The translations under genes and the position numbers were made by a program. Shown here piece after piece: positions 62,221 to 64,000 of a stretch of DNA of 64,000 nt. Every line of letters begins with the position of its first letter. Within the stretch, counting starts at the first letter, position 1. The notes under the pieces were generated by a model. That model saw nothing but the letters and a program-made list of their open reading frames with translations. It searched no databases and was not told the DNA's origin. The stretch is taken from NCBI GenBank assembly GCA_013397865.1, contig VZTI01003267.1:544284-608283 (forward strand). Reading direction: 5' to 3'. This DNA comes from Struthidea cinerea. Its lineage: Eukaryota > Chordata > Aves > Passeriformes > Corcoracidae.

Positions 62221-62824
62221 CAGCATCACTTCCACCACAATTTAAGTTCTTGCAGAAACCGTCTTATAGTCTGTGTTCTAAATCTGGGTTCTGGACTCTG
62301 TGCTTGTACAATCAATGCCAAAAAGTTAAGTGTTGTAACACCTAAATTCAAGACAAGCTGTATTATTATTTTGCCTCGTTTTGCAGTCAGCTACTAATAA
62401 ATATAATTATTTATGTTTCAATATAAAATTCTTAATTGAAAGTAAAAAAAAAAAAGCATCACAGTTAAAAAGAATATAGCTATCTATGTTTATACCTGAT
62501 TAGTGTTGACGTATTTTTTCAAAAGATATCCAGGAACCTGGCAAATCAATTTCTAATCCCAAATCCACCAAGATATTTAAAGAACTGCACTCCAGTGTTA
62601 CAGCGCACCCTGGATACAGTAGCATTTGTGCAGAGACTATTTATTAAGTTCTGGCTTGGAAGACATACAACCGGGAAAAGCAAAGTCATGCCAGGATGTG
62701 GTTGGTTTGATAAATAATGGAAGCAGATTTCATAATACAGAGCTCTACTATTCCTTCAGCATAAAGTGCAACGGAGGAGGAAAGCTAATAACACAGCAGC
62801 ATAAATTTCTCCTAATGGAGAGAC

Positions 62825-63040
62825 AGGCAGATGGGTTCCGCGAGGTGGGCAGGATTAGGGTTTGTACGAGGCCTAACAGCTGTAAGTTACTCCGGGTTTA
62901 CTCAGCACGTCCAGGCAGGAGGGGCAGCCCTGGAGCTGCCGAGCTCCCAGGCACCAGAACCCGCCCAGGCTGCTCGGCAGTCCCCTGGCCAGCCCCGCGC
63001 TGCTAACGAGTGATGGTACAGCACGCAACCCGGCATGATT
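62825..63040. other. Short CpG-rich patch
   Basis: About 13 CpG dinucleotides in 215 bp within a region that is otherwise AT-rich and CpG-poor. It is too short for a standard CpG island. No TATA box, recognised first exon or start codon context supports a promoter. Confidence 0.5.
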
Positions 63041-64000
63041 TCATTTGAAAGACAAACCAATAAATGAAATTGCATTATTCTTCTGGAGGGTTGAAAAGCG
63101 CTCCGAGGTTTAGCTGCTGTCAGAACACCGCACTGCTAGGCAAGCAGATGGAAAAAATATGGGAATTTTTGATGAAAATGAAATGCATTTCAGATCTTTA
63201 AAAACTTTCCTTCATTCACTCTGCAATTCTGTTTTTGTACCCCCCCAGGGTTCAGCCACCTTGTATTTTGTCAGTTCTATCTCTCCAGCCATCTACCACT
63301 GTCACCAGCTTCATTTCTGAGGGGGAACGTGGGGGTGTGATGGAATCACGCAGCAGAGCCATTTGAACGATTCAGTGTTGTCTGGGTATCCCTCTGCCAT
63401 CTATTATCCAGAAATTTATACTGCTTTTCAGATCACTCAAAGGAATTAAAGCTCTTCAGGACATAATTTCTTTCCCTGCAATTTCTTTTCCTGGCAAAAG
63501 AAAAAAGAAGTTCAATTTGTTTCCACTGAAAGTCCAAAAAAGTGTTAGACTACACACTCATGCTCAGACAGCTCGACACAAAGGTGTCTGGCTCTATATA
63601 TCTTAATTTTCCTCTCCTGAAATCAAGAGCAATCGTTGTATGGATACGGTGTAAAAGCATGTCCAAAGTGAGCCTCAGCTGAGGCAGAGATCATTTCCTT
63701 TCGATGCACTACAACACAATGAACATGTGTGGGAAACAAAAGCCTCTCATAAGGGCTTACAGAGCACAAACAAAAGAGCGGCCCGAGGGGCAGGTAATCA
63801 GTTTACACAGAATTTACTGTACCCGTGTTATCAAGATGGAAAACAGCGGCAGAAATTAGGCTGAAGTGAAATTCCATTTTAGGATTGCTAATTGTGCGAT
63901 CGGAGAGGGCACACTGCACCGAGAACCACTGTCCTCGGCAGGCTGCTGGTGCCACTTGTCACCTCAGCAGGCGAAGGGCTGAGCAGGCACTGCCAGCTCC

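Larger units (their letters stand above)
57931..64000. other. Intergenic sequence, no gene recognised
   Basis: No coding exon, RNA gene or intact mobile element was recognised. It contains two small tandem duplications (58946-58995 and 62181-62220), a GCT-rich stretch at 59805-59826, and a CpG-rich patch at 62825-63040. The final kilobase is unique sequence and the window ends without a feature boundary. Confidence 0.65.

Noticed and set aside
1..64000. CRISPR arrays, operons, prokaryotic promoters, ribosome binding sites, tRNA or rRNA genes
   Set aside because: The DNA is vertebrate; no direct-repeat/spacer arrays and no cloverleaf or rRNA sequence were noticed. A covariance-model scan was not possible here.

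Overview
The window is vertebrate nuclear DNA, almost certainly from a bird. It holds spliced coding exons with GT-AG introns and no dense gene packing. The dispersed repeats are CR1 LINE fragments and short endogenous-retrovirus LTRs typical of avian genomes. The species cannot be named from the sequence alone.

The only gene I can support is the 3' part of SPON1 (F-spondin, spondin 1) on the + strand. Ten coding exons between 4197 and 31965 join without any frame break into 532 codons plus a stop. That is the second half of the Spondin domain followed by all six thrombospondin type-1 repeats (TSR1-6). The signal peptide, Reelin domain and first half of the Spondin domain are not here and should lie upstream of base 1. 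Exons encoding TSR1 to TSR5 are one-repeat modules bounded by phase-1 introns. The stop is followed by a probable 3' UTR of up to about 3.5 kb, ending near an AATAAA at 35501.

Layout: 1-4196 is SPON1 intron with an antisense 373-bp LTR (3528-3900). 4262-24048 is a 19.8-kb intron with no recognised exon. 24049-31965 is the compact exon cluster, whose introns carry a CR1 copy split by an LTR (24496-25175) and a second CR1 that nearly fills one intron (27337-28283). 31966 to about 35525 is the 3' UTR. From there to 64000 I see no convincing gene. That part holds another antisense LTR-like block near 44.0-44.5 kb, small CR1 tails, microsatellites, a perfect 22-bp palindrome, a short CpG-rich patch, and a second copy of the 373-bp LTR (57369-57741) that still has a purine-rich tract at its 5' side. 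In mammals the next gene is RRAS2 in the opposite orientation. I looked for its exons on the - strand and did not recognise any.

I found no new biological system. The most checkable unusual points are the LTR nested in a CR1 with intact ends and target duplication, the CR1 ending 35 bp before a SPON1 acceptor, the trinucleotide repeat touching the likely poly(A) signal, the 22-bp palindrome, and a small cysteine-rich antisense ORF at 36450-36650.
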